A stretch of DNA of 18,754 bases, taken from Limnohabitans sp. (lineage in GTDB: Bacteria; Planctomycetota; Phycisphaerae; Phycisphaerales; SM1A02). The DNA lies in contig JASGCF010000003.1 in NCBI GenBank assembly GCA_030054275.1, positions 9,774 through 28,527 of the forward strand, in the 5' to 3' direction. Made by a program: the position numbers and the translations under genes. Under the pieces are notes generated by a model. It was not told the DNA's origin, did not search any database, and saw only the letters and a program-made list of their open reading frames with translations. Positions within the stretch are counted from its first letter, which is position 1, and each line of letters begins with the position of its first letter. Positions 8,701-14,647 of this stretch are shown one piece after another.

Positions 8701-8767
8701 TGGCGGCACATCCTGCGAAAAGCGCAGCGCGCGCAATGTTTGACAACAGATCTGACGGAAGCGCCAT
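5717..8767 (-). CDS. PSCyt1-PSCyt2(DUF1549)-PSD1(DUF1553) secreted cytochrome-like protein
   Basis: 1016 residues with a signal peptide (hydrophobic about 8-30). Domains in order are: PSCyt1, a c-type heme domain with CFACH (C60, C63, H64), at about 48-160; PSCyt2/DUF1549 at about 175-390, with FGERWGRHWLDLARYAET and a second CxxCH, CARCH (C365, C368, H369); a variable middle; then PSD1/DUF1553 from about 720 (ALAEALTDPAIPYLWRTLANRVW, GIVETPDDFG). These planctomycete proteins are thought to act with DUF1501 partners in handling complex sulfated or other polysaccharides, but the reaction is unproven. The ATG at 8767 has AGGTGAT about 13 bases upstream. A Gln/Ser/Pro run at residues 451-466 interrupts the middle region. 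The downstream gene overlaps by 4 bp. The 220-bp upstream gap holds a 12-bp tandem array. Confidence 0.93.
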   Translation of the reverse strand: MALPSDLLSNIARAALFAGCAAMVGPSLEAATARGHGDDLALDVSVDFDRSVRPILAAKCFACHGPDAESRSAGLRLDTFEGATALLASAIKKHDDGSNMHAARAIVPGSPEKSALLTRVASTNASIRMPPEGHDPLTEREIAMLRAWIEQGAEYAAPWAFRPLTNPAVPAVRDTSWPRAELDSFVLATRESQGFAAPRDIDRMSLLRRASFDLRGLPPTAAEVALFESDSSDAAFERFVDAALAEPTFGERWGRHWLDLARYAETLGHEFDYEIPSAWRYRDYVIEAFNADVPPARLVAEHIAGDLIEPRAGLGLPNVAPIATMWWFLGPATHAPVDVRQDEADRIAGQVDVIGRSFFGLSIFCARCHDHKFDPIPASDFYALAGVARNTRRVEGFLDVAPQASSLLLEAARAAERAEEVAMRGSDAAGDTRVATSTVAFGAVGGAIATSLQSSPQSSQSPPQSSLVVVDTAAQQGAHWSRSGPAFSPPRRNGANGVTRIALAADGSPRAAELGTIDSAWLDERLVGSARSLVFDVKHRYIHVRVRGEASWLRVVIDNYWLDEANALLFEGLRRRLGDDDPATEPNDPREFPWRVETFDLVRFANERAYLELLDDGAGWIEVDTVAMSDDATPPTAEAWESTLDPDGVGTQAKVDALRTSEVLTQLVAARDALLASPAPMRALFAEDSGEFDEPVHVRGSSRNYGSLAKRAQVSMLNSRFHGSRSHDIAGSGRVALAEALTDPAIPYLWRTLANRVWLKLFARGIVETPDDFGQLGAAPSSIELLDHLASRLAQGATMKSLLREIMLSRAYQAAPDAEELPSGVWSAAPIRRLDAEAIRDAMLAVSGRLDSSRGGPSVPVHLTEHMQGRGRPGQSGPVDGDGRRSVYLAIRRNFLDPFLQTFDQPPPATTCGKRHASNVPAQSLAFLNSELVHVLAQHWAKSLMDQEADDQDRVRVMWRTAYGRSPMRDEIEATLAFLADERTAAGAVDDDTANRAAYTALAHVLFASKEFIYLR
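7370..7417 (-). repeat. Low-complexity Gln-Ser-Pro tract inside the PSCyt/PSD1 gene
   Basis: Residues 451-466 (SLQSSPQSSQSPPQSS) come from imperfect CAG-TCN-containing units of about 9-12 bases. It lies between DUF1549 and DUF1553, looks like a slippage-expanded linker, and keeps the frame. Confidence 0.55.
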
Positions 8768-8831
8768 CGTCGCAGTATCACCTGCGATCCTTCGACTCGG
8801 AAGCCGAGACCTGCGCAGAACCGAAAATTCA

Positions 8832-8879
8832 CCTCGGTACTCGCCTCGGTACTCGCCGCGGTACTCACCGCAATCTGAT
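8832..8879 (-). repeat. 12-bp tandem repeat in the leader of the PSCyt/DUF1501 operon
   Basis: Three 12-base units (CCTCGGTACTCG twice, then CCGCGGTACTCA) at 8832-8867 are followed by a fourth, decayed unit. On the gene's strand the units read CGAGTACCGAGG. They begin 65 bp upstream of the ATG at 8767, inside the 220-bp gap between the DLH gene stop and this operon. A spaced inverted repeat AATCTG/CAGATT at 8872-8898 adjoins. They could be tandem operator sites or neutral slippage. I see no other gene in 8768-8988. Confidence 0.6.
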
Positions 8880-8988
8880 CAGAACGCGATCGCAGATTTG
8901 ATGCAATCTCACGCCCAACGACAAGCGGCCATCTCTTGCGCTGAAGGTCCGCGAATGATCGTGCTGATCGCTCAGCCGTCCCCAGCAT

Positions 8989-9720
8989 TCACCGCAGCGT
9001 TTCGGCGAGCAACGCTCGCATCGCTGCAAACGCGCGATTCGCAATGATCTCGCGATAGAACAAGCCGTTCGCGTGATCGTGCGCGTGCGGATTCGTGAAG
9101 GCGTGACCAGTTGCGCCATATGCGACAACTTGCCAATCCGCATGCGCACGCGTCATCTCGTCGGCAAACCCGACCATCGCGTCTGGCTTCGCCATCGGGT
9201 CGTCATAGCCGTGAAGCGCAAGCACCTTCGCCTTGATCGATTCTTGCGCGCCGAGATTCGGGGGCATGAACAGGCCGTGAAAGCCAATCGCGGCACGAAG
9301 GCCTGGCGCGTTCGCGCGCGCCAAATCAAAGGCGCAAAGTCCACCGAAACAGAACCCGATGACACCGACGCGCTGCGCGTCGACCCCTGGCAGCGCTCGC
9401 GCAGCGGCAACCGCGGCAAGTAAGCGGCGTCGAAGTGCTGCACGATCCTGAATCCACGGCGTCATAAGCGCGGAGTTCTCTTCGGGCGTCGTGCCGCGCC
9501 GACCATTCCCATACACATCGATCGCAAACCCGAGGTAGCCGAGGTCGGCCAACATGTGCGCCTTCTCGCGCGCGAATTCGCAGTGACCTTGCCAAGCGTG
9601 CGCAACCAACACGACCGGGCGCGGCCCTACCGCATCCGCGGTTGGTACCGCGAGGTAACCGTGGCACGCAGTCGATTCGTCGGAATAGTGAAACGCACCT
9701 GTTTGGAGTTGCTGCGACAT
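8989..9720 (-). CDS. Dienelactone hydrolase family alpha/beta hydrolase
   Basis: 243 residues, the normal size for the family, with no signal peptide, so cytoplasmic. The DLH triad is visible: nucleophile C124 in GFCFGG, acid D174 in HGYDDP and H206 in GATGHAFTNP. Family blocks VVLVAHAWQGHCEFAREKA, LADLGYLGFAIDVYG and AAIGFHGLF are present. Classical DLH opens dienelactone to maleylacetate in chloroaromatic breakdown, but most such genes outside ortho-cleavage clusters have unknown ester or lactone substrates. No aromatic-degradation genes are nearby, so the substrate is left open. The ATG at 9718-9720 has no clear ribosome site. The gene is divergent from the propeller gene at 9866. Confidence 0.9.
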   Translation of the reverse strand: MSQQLQTGAFHYSDESTACHGYLAVPTADAVGPRPVVLVAHAWQGHCEFAREKAHMLADLGYLGFAIDVYGNGRRGTTPEENSALMTPWIQDRAALRRRLLAAVAAARALPGVDAQRVGVIGFCFGGLCAFDLARANAPGLRAAIGFHGLFMPPNLGAQESIKAKVLALHGYDDPMAKPDAMVGFADEMTRAHADWQVVAYGATGHAFTNPHAHDHANGLFYREIIANRAFAAMRALLAETLR

Positions 9721-9754
9721 GGTGCGAGTCTACTCAAAATTATTTTCATTGAGA

Positions 9755-9805
9755 TTTTCGCTCCGCAAAAGTGTCGGAAGTTTGCGAAGGCCAGTTTTCG
9801 CTCCG
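9755..9805. promoter_or_regulatory. Two 11-bp direct repeats 40 bp apart in a divergent promoter region
   Basis: TTTTCGCTCCG occurs exactly at 9755-9765 and 9795-9805 in the 145-bp gap between the divergent starts at 9720 and 9866. Each is followed within about 20 bases by TGTCGG. The spacing is near four helical turns, which fits a pair of regulator half-sites on one DNA face, but a simple duplication is equally possible. Confidence 0.35.
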
Positions 9806-9865
9806 TAGATTCGCGCTGTCGGTTTGGGAGATGGAAGTTCACAACTCTTCTGAAAGGGGAACAAG

Positions 9866-11608
9866 ATGTGTGGAGTCCTTTGGTCCGCGCTGTGCTACGG
9901 CATTGGTCGTCATGTCCTGTGTTCATGTCAACAGAGATCATGGCACGCTCGAGCAGCGCTTTGCGGTGTCGCACTGCTGCATTCGATGTTCGCACATCCG
10001 AACCTCGTTGCTCACGCATCTCCGACCTTCGCAGTGTCTCTTCCACCAACCTTGCCTGCGGCTCGAACAATCGATCCGCCGTCCGATCGCGACAGACGAT
10101 TCGGGGAAACACTCTCCGCGTCCGGTTTGTTTCTCGCAACAACAGCGCCAACGGATGGCGACAATGCGCTTGAAGCGGGCAACGCACGGGTCTACCAACT
10201 CCATCCGCGTGGTGACCTCGTCGAAGTACCGCAGGAAATCGGCGTCTTTCGCGCTCGATCTGCTGGAGATCACTTTGGGGCAGCAGTCGCACTCGCACAT
10301 CACGCCACGGAAGCAGAGCCACGGTTACGCCTCGCGATCGGAGTGGATCGTGCGAACTTCGATCAGCCTCGACCGCCATCTTCGTTACGCAATATGTGCG
10401 AGTTCGCAGGCGCGGTGGAAGTGCACTTTGCCCCGCTTCCTCTCGAGAACTCCGCACGATCCGCGTCGGGTTGGTTCCACGAGGCGACCCTTGTCTCGCC
10501 CGAACCACAGTCCGCAGCCGAGTTCGGCGCTGCGGTCGCGCTTTCCGATGATTGGTCCTCGAGATTTCCACAAGATCTCGAAGACGCGAGTGCATTCGAC
10601 AGCGCGGTTCCGACCACAAACCCAACACTCGCTTCGGGCCCCTTTCGTAGCGAACGAAGTACATATCGCGCGACCTCGGTCGCGTCGCCTGCTCTTGTGG
10701 TTGGATCGCCGAGATATGACATCAACATGCCGCAAGATTCGGCTGCGAACTTGCAGCCGGAGCCGCAGTTTGATGCGGGTTGCGTAGACCTCTTCGAATA
10801 TGCACCCACTGTCACCGCGCTCGGCGATCCGTCGTGGCAACATCGCGTCACGCTGCTCGCACCGAATCCCATGATGAGCGCGTGGTTTGGCCGAGCAGTT
10901 GCCATCGGACACCTCTGGATTGCGGTCGGCGCGCCAGGCGAACGCGATGATCGCGGTACATCCACCACAGCCGATGACATCGCGGGTGCTGGTGCGGTGC
11001 ATCTCTATCTCCGAACGCACGCTGAAGGGAAGGCTCACGCGAACTATGTTGCAACACTGCGAGCGCCTTCGCCTTCGCAATCTGCGTGGTTTGGATGGTC
11101 ACTGGCACTCGACGACGCGTCACTTGTTGTTGGATGCCCCCGTGCGTCTCGTCACGGAAACGCTGTTGGTTGCGTCTATCGCTTCGATCTCAACGACTTC
11201 ACAGTTGGTCCGGAGCGCATCGATGCGCCCGAGCCTCAAGAGGGTGCAGCGTTCGGGCTTTCACTTGATATGTACGGCGATGCGCTCCTTGTTGGGGCAC
11301 CCGGCATGGATGTGTCGCATGCGATGCAGTCGATGCGGGCGTCGCCAAGTGGCTTCCCTGCGATCGTCGAAGATGTTGGCGCATGCTGGTTGTTCCATGA
11401 CGGACAGTGCGCGCGACTTATCCCGTCAACACAGCGCCAGAGCATTTTGTTTGGGAACTCCTGCGCGCTTCTCCCAGTACGAAATGAGGAGGGCGATACA
11501 GGTGCGCGTGTGTTTGCGGCATGCGGACATCAGTATGTCGAGGAAGAATCCATTGCTCCATCGCCTGGGGTCGGCATTTTCGCACCACCAAGAAGTTCCC
11601 CGCCGTAA
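9866..11608 (+). CDS. Secreted FG-GAP-like seven-repeat (beta-propeller) protein
   Basis: 580 residues. ATG at 9866 is supported by GAAAGGGG at 9852-9859. The N-terminus has a hydrophobic stretch (AALCGVALLHSMF, about 30-42) that can act as a signal or anchor after an unusually long, Cys-containing leader. The body has seven units with the FG-GAP pattern x-F-G-x-x-hydrophobic followed by hydrophobic-VG-x-P. FG pairs lie at residues 79, 137, 220, 341, 409, 463 and 529; clear examples are WFGRAVAIGHLWIAVGAP and AFGLSLDMYGDALLVGAP. Seven units fit an integrin-alpha-like propeller. The third unit carries a long insertion before ALVVGSP. There is no dockerin or PEP-CTERM tail, so the protein is probably released or held by the N-terminus. 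Ligand and role are unknown. The Ca-binding DxDxDG loops of classical FG-GAP repeats are not evident. Confidence 0.85.
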   Translation: MCGVLWSALCYGIGRHVLCSCQQRSWHARAALCGVALLHSMFAHPNLVAHASPTFAVSLPPTLPAARTIDPPSDRDRRFGETLSASGLFLATTAPTDGDNALEAGNARVYQLHPRGDLVEVPQEIGVFRARSAGDHFGAAVALAHHATEAEPRLRLAIGVDRANFDQPRPPSSLRNMCEFAGAVEVHFAPLPLENSARSASGWFHEATLVSPEPQSAAEFGAAVALSDDWSSRFPQDLEDASAFDSAVPTTNPTLASGPFRSERSTYRATSVASPALVVGSPRYDINMPQDSAANLQPEPQFDAGCVDLFEYAPTVTALGDPSWQHRVTLLAPNPMMSAWFGRAVAIGHLWIAVGAPGERDDRGTSTTADDIAGAGAVHLYLRTHAEGKAHANYVATLRAPSPSQSAWFGWSLALDDASLVVGCPRASRHGNAVGCVYRFDLNDFTVGPERIDAPEPQEGAAFGLSLDMYGDALLVGAPGMDVSHAMQSMRASPSGFPAIVEDVGACWLFHDGQCARLIPSTQRQSILFGNSCALLPVRNEEGDTGARVFAACGHQYVEEESIAPSPGVGIFAPPRSSPP

Positions 11609-11628
11609 GCGCTCAGCCTTTCGCTCCA

Positions 11629-12747
11629 TCAGACGCTGTACCACTTCGTCAGTGTGCGCTTCCAATCAGCGACCGTCTCGCAATCGATGAAATCGCGTTT
11701 CACTTCATCACCGCGTGGATGATGCGACGCGAACTTGATGCCGAACTTTCGCATGCGACGACCACCGACAGCTTCGCCGTGCAATTGCATCGCAAGTTCG
11801 AAGTGGCTCTCAAGCGCTGCACGCTGTTCTGCGAGCGTCGGAATGCGCGCCTCTTCGCCACGCATCAGCGCTCGGGCCTGCGTGAAGATCCATGGGTTTC
11901 CGATGCAACCACGCGCGACAGAAACACCATGAACGCCGGTGTAGTCATGCATACGAAAGATGTCGTCCACAGTCCAAATGTCGCCAGATCCAAAGATCAC
12001 ACGATCTGGATATCGCGCGACAAGATCTCGCAAAAACTCCCACTTTCCTGGCCCGAGATACTTCTGTTCGACCGTGCGGCAATGCACAACCGCCCATGCG
12101 TATCCCATCTCGTAGCACGCTGCGAAAATCTGCTCGAACTTCTCTGCCATGGCGGGCGTGTCGTCGAAGGCGCGGCGCAGTTTCACCGTGCATGGGATCT
12201 CCTTGGGCACAACGGCGCGCACTGCTCGCAGAATCTCAATGGCTTCGTCTGGATAGGCAAGAAAGTGCCCACCGCGATTCGACTTTTTGATCTTCTTCAC
12301 TGGGCACGCAAGATTCACATCGATGACATCGTAATTCATCGAAACCAAAATCTCACTCGCACGCGCCATCTCATCCGCATGCGTGCCCATCACTTGACCT
12401 GCAATCGGGTGATCGTCAAGTCCAGCAGCGATGTTGTCTTCGATCTCGCCCATGCCACACTCGGTGGCGAGCAAATCTGGATCTTCTTTGCGTCGACCTT
12501 TACCGCCGTTGATCAGCGTGCGATCAAGCAGGGCTTCTGTCACGCAGAAGGGTGCGCCGTGGCGCCGCGCAACCAAGCGCATGGCGCCATCGGAGTACCC
12601 AGCGAGACCAGCTTGAAAGAACGGTGCATCAAATCCCTGGACAGTGGCAGGAATGCGCTCGTCGATTTTCCACGCACGAGCAATCTCTGCGACAGGCCGA
12701 GAGATCGGATAGTTGGGGAGATCAGGAGGCGAAAGATCAACAGACAT
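11629..12747 (-). CDS. tRNA-dihydrouridine synthase family protein
   Basis: 372 residues. Dus enzymes are cytoplasmic FMN/NADPH flavoproteins that reduce specific uridines in tRNA to dihydrouridine. The start chosen is ATG at 12745-12747; a TTG three codons upstream is possible but weaker. The barrel shows PFFQAGLAGYSDGAMRLVARR near the N-terminus and QVMGTHADEM. The catalytic-loop block is DVNLACPVKKI with C148 as the likely proton donor, and RGGHFLAYPDEAIEIL, CTVKLRR and FGSGDIWTVDD follow. Two motif positions differ from the common form: NLACP in place of NxGCP, and VHCRT in place of the usual HGRT. The C-terminal helical domain (HPRGDEVKRDFIDCETVADW) is intact. Which tRNA position it modifies cannot be told. 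It lies 32 bp after the surface-protein gene on the same strand and converges on the propeller gene with a 20-bp gap. Confidence 0.92.
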   Translation of the reverse strand: MSVDLSPPDLPNYPISRPVAEIARAWKIDERIPATVQGFDAPFFQAGLAGYSDGAMRLVARRHGAPFCVTEALLDRTLINGGKGRRKEDPDLLATECGMGEIEDNIAAGLDDHPIAGQVMGTHADEMARASEILVSMNYDVIDVNLACPVKKIKKSNRGGHFLAYPDEAIEILRAVRAVVPKEIPCTVKLRRAFDDTPAMAEKFEQIFAACYEMGYAWAVVHCRTVEQKYLGPGKWEFLRDLVARYPDRVIFGSGDIWTVDDIFRMHDYTGVHGVSVARGCIGNPWIFTQARALMRGEEARIPTLAEQRAALESHFELAMQLHGEAVGGRRMRKFGIKFASHHPRGDEVKRDFIDCETVADWKRTLTKWYSV

Positions 12748-12779
12748 CGAACGCAAAGCGTACCAACGCCTCCCCGCAC

Positions 12780-13625
12780 CTATCGCCCATCACGACGCCT
12801 GCGACGGATACCAAGGCCCGCAACCGCCAGAAGCGCGACCGCTCCTGGAGCCGGAACGCGTGGTCCATACACCTGGTCCTGCGCCGTGTCATGCGCAAGC
12901 CCACCCACTGAGACACTTTGGAAGCCCCCAACCCCAAGCGAAGCACGAATGGCGTCGTACCAACCGGTTGTCGTACTTGTCGGTGAAGATCGGAACGCTC
13001 CTTGACCAAGCGACATCTGAGAAACCATGCCTGCTGCGTCGGTTGCTGAAAAATTCTCTTGGGTGACTTCCCAAAGTGCGAGTTGGAATGCCGCTGATTT
13101 CGCAGCACGATCCGTCGGGTCGCCGACGACTAGTTGGGTAGCAGGATCAATCCAACGCGCGAAGAGATCGCGCACGATGGTGGCACGCGTCACGCCCATG
13201 GCGCCCGGCGGTGATGTCGGAACCGACTCGACCGGAACCTCGGTGAAGTTGTAGATCGATCCGAGAGTAATGCTCTGGTAGAGCTCGACGCACCAAGTCA
13301 ATCTCTCAGCACCCGTTGGACCGACGAACTGATGCTGGAACGCGCGAATGGAGTAGAAATTCATCGAGGCTGTGGAGTTCCACGCATCCGACGAGCGGTA
13401 GCCACAACTGACATTTTGACCAGCGCCATACGACTGGAAGGTCGCCACGAAACCTGCATCAGCGGTGGCTGTGAGAACCCCGCCGACAAAAGTTGCGACG
13501 GCCGCCAAAGATCCAACGCGTGGCGCTGCGGTGAGCGCACCAGACGCCGTCGCGCTCTCAGAACGCGCAGCGACATGCGACACCGACGCCCGGCGGGCGC
13601 CTACCCCGAAGTCTTGATTGAGCAT
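12780..13625 (-). CDS. Surface protein with putative thioester domain and PEP-CTERM-like tail
   Basis: 281 residues. ATG at 13625 has AGGAGG nine bases upstream. A long basic N-terminal leader is followed by a hydrophobic signal segment (about 38-56, ending near ATADA). The mature part contains TWCVEL (C112) and AAFQLALWEVTQE (Q181). This Cys-[hydrophobic]-acid motif plus Q-x-A-x-W motif is the signature of thioester domains (TED/TQXA), where Cys and Gln side chains form an internal thioester used for covalent attachment to host or surface amines. The C-terminus, VPAPGAVALLAVAGLGIRRRRR (257-278), is a PEP-CTERM-like sorting signal, normally processed by an exosortase that is not in this window. 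Thus it is probably a surface-anchored or exported adhesin-like protein. The thioester reading is inference from motifs; C74 is another cysteine. Confidence 0.8.
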   Translation of the reverse strand: MLNQDFGVGARRASVSHVAARSESATASGALTAAPRVGSLAAVATFVGGVLTATADAGFVATFQSYGAGQNVSCGYRSSDAWNSTASMNFYSIRAFQHQFVGPTGAERLTWCVELYQSITLGSIYNFTEVPVESVPTSPPGAMGVTRATIVRDLFARWIDPATQLVVGDPTDRAAKSAAFQLALWEVTQENFSATDAAGMVSQMSLGQGAFRSSPTSTTTGWYDAIRASLGVGGFQSVSVGGLAHDTAQDQVYGPRVPAPGAVALLAVAGLGIRRRRRDGR

Positions 13626-13811
13626 TTCCCAAATCCTCCTGTAGCCGGAACAACACCGACCACCCCTTGTTCTCCGCGTTTGAAGTTAGCTCGGGGTTTT
13701 CGTGCGCCAAGGAGGACAAGCTGGAAATCGCAAACTTTGGGGGCTCGGTCGGGAATACGGGGCTTCCGCCCTAAAGAACTGCGTCCTTCTCGGAGCAGGC
13801 GGACTCGCGCT

Positions 13812-14030
13812 CTACCGCTTCCATCGCGCTGCATCAACGCACGCAATGATGTGGATCACCCATCCAAATAGCCCAAAGGTCACAAACCACACCACCCACG
13901 CGAGCACAAACCAGAAGAGCGCAGCAATCACGCGTCCCTGCACCAATTGCCCAAGACCAGGAATGAACAAACTGCAGATCGCTGCGATCACATTTCCAGT
14001 GCTGCCAGCGCCTCCAGATCCACGACCCAT
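13812..14030 (-). CDS. Small two-helix membrane protein (TM2-like)
   Basis: 72 residues. The start chosen is ATG at 14028-14030, with GAGGTG five bases upstream; the frame runs on to 14141 but that extension overlaps the Nudix gene and looks non-coding. The N-terminus is Gly/Ser-rich. Then come SLFIPGLGQLVQG (20-32), the turn motif common to small TM2-like proteins, and two hydrophobic segments (about 33-52 and 53-65), ending in VDAARWKR with positive charges. Function unknown; a small inner-membrane protein. It follows the Nudix gene on the same strand after 89 bp and could share its transcript. The 185 bp after its stop, ahead of the next gene at 13625, show only that gene's ribosome site. 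Confidence 0.75.
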   Translation of the reverse strand: MGRGSGGAGSTGNVIAAICSLFIPGLGQLVQGRVIAALFWFVLAWVVWFVTFGLFGWVIHIIACVDAARWKR

Positions 14031-14048
14031 CACGCACCTCGCTTCAGT

Positions 14049-14074
14049 GAGAAACTTCCGTAAGAAACTTCCGT
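14049..14074. repeat. 13-bp tandem duplication between the Nudix and small membrane protein genes
   Basis: GAGAAACTTCCGT and AAGAAACTTCCGT lie side by side, differing at one base, and a third partial unit (GAGAAC) follows. The pair sits 19-44 bp upstream of the small membrane protein start. Probably slippage; no function is apparent. Confidence 0.5.
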
Positions 14075-14119
14075 GAGAACCTGTTCCACAGTCGCCCCAC
14101 AGCGACACGCGCGCGCTCG

Positions 14120-14647
14120 TCACGCAGGCAGATTTGGCCACGACTCAACAATTCTTGGCTCCATCGGTTCCTTCGAACAATCGATGTGCACCATAAAGAA
14201 ACCCCCACGATACTTGCGCACATTTGGCCACATCACCTCGCGGTCGGTCGCCGGAATCGGCAACTTCTCGACATCTTCGACGCGATGCCACTCCAATCGA
14301 CCTTCGTCAAACTCTGAGTGGGGAATCTCGTCGGGGCGAATAGGCCGAGTCACTTCGAAGAGGAAAATCAGCCAATGTTCTTCGCCTTGATACGCCCGCT
14401 CGCTCACGATCGAGATCATGCGAATCTCGTCGGGGCGCAGCACGATCGAGGCTTCTTCACGGATCTCGCGCAGGGCGCAGTCGTGCGGACCTTCGCCCTC
14501 CGCGATTTCGAGTTTGCCGCCAATCGGCGAGTACATGTCACGGTTCGGCGGCTTGCGACGATGTAACAGGAGGAGCCGCCCCTCTTCGTCATAGAGGTAA
14601 CAGAGCACCGCAATTTTGTATGGCAGCGTTCGCGCGTCGTAACTCAC
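14120..14647 (-). CDS. Nudix hydrolase
   Basis: 175 residues, cytoplasmic. Nudix enzymes hydrolyse nucleoside diphosphates linked to another moiety. The Nudix box spans GGKLEIAEGEGPHDCAL (43-59) and REIREEAS (60-67), with metal-binding E61, E64 and E65. Two residues are added between the glycines and the REUXEE core compared with the usual spacing, and Ser replaces the late Gly. The N-terminal strand block (AVLCYLYDEEGRLLLLHRRK) and MYSPIGGK are typical. The start is a GTG at 14645-14647 that overlaps the dapA stop as GTGA, so translation is probably coupled to dapA. Substrate is unknown; the LHRRKPPN-MYSP pattern is reminiscent of 8-oxo-dGTP diphosphatase-like members, a weak hint only. Confidence 0.9.
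   Translation of the reverse strand: MSYDARTLPYKIAVLCYLYDEEGRLLLLHRRKPPNRDMYSPIGGKLEIAEGEGPHDCALREIREEASIVLRPDEIRMISIVSERAYQGEEHWLIFLFEVTRPIRPDEIPHSEFDEGRLEWHRVEDVEKLPIPATDREVMWPNVRKYRGGFFMVHIDCSKEPMEPRIVESWPNLPA

Noticed and set aside
8768..8988. A small gene in the gap before the PSCyt operon
   Set aside because: Open frames here have no ribosome site or recognisable composition, and cross the tandem array.
9627..10664. Minus-strand open frame of 345 codons opposite the propeller gene
   Set aside because: Arg-rich and without motifs. It covers the divergent promoter region and the well-supported start at 9866.
11521..13005. Long plus-strand open frame of 494 codons
   Set aside because: It lies opposite the Dus and surface-protein genes, shows no family motif, and has the Arg/His-rich composition of a shadow frame. 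The minus-strand genes have clear domains.
13626..13811. Sigma-54-type promoter ahead of the PEP-CTERM-like gene
   Set aside because: TTGGCGCACG occurs on the minus strand but no TTGC element follows at the needed spacing.
14031..14141. Longer start for the 72-residue membrane protein
   Set aside because: It would overlap the Nudix stop and run through a 13-bp tandem duplication. ATG at 14030 has a ribosome site.
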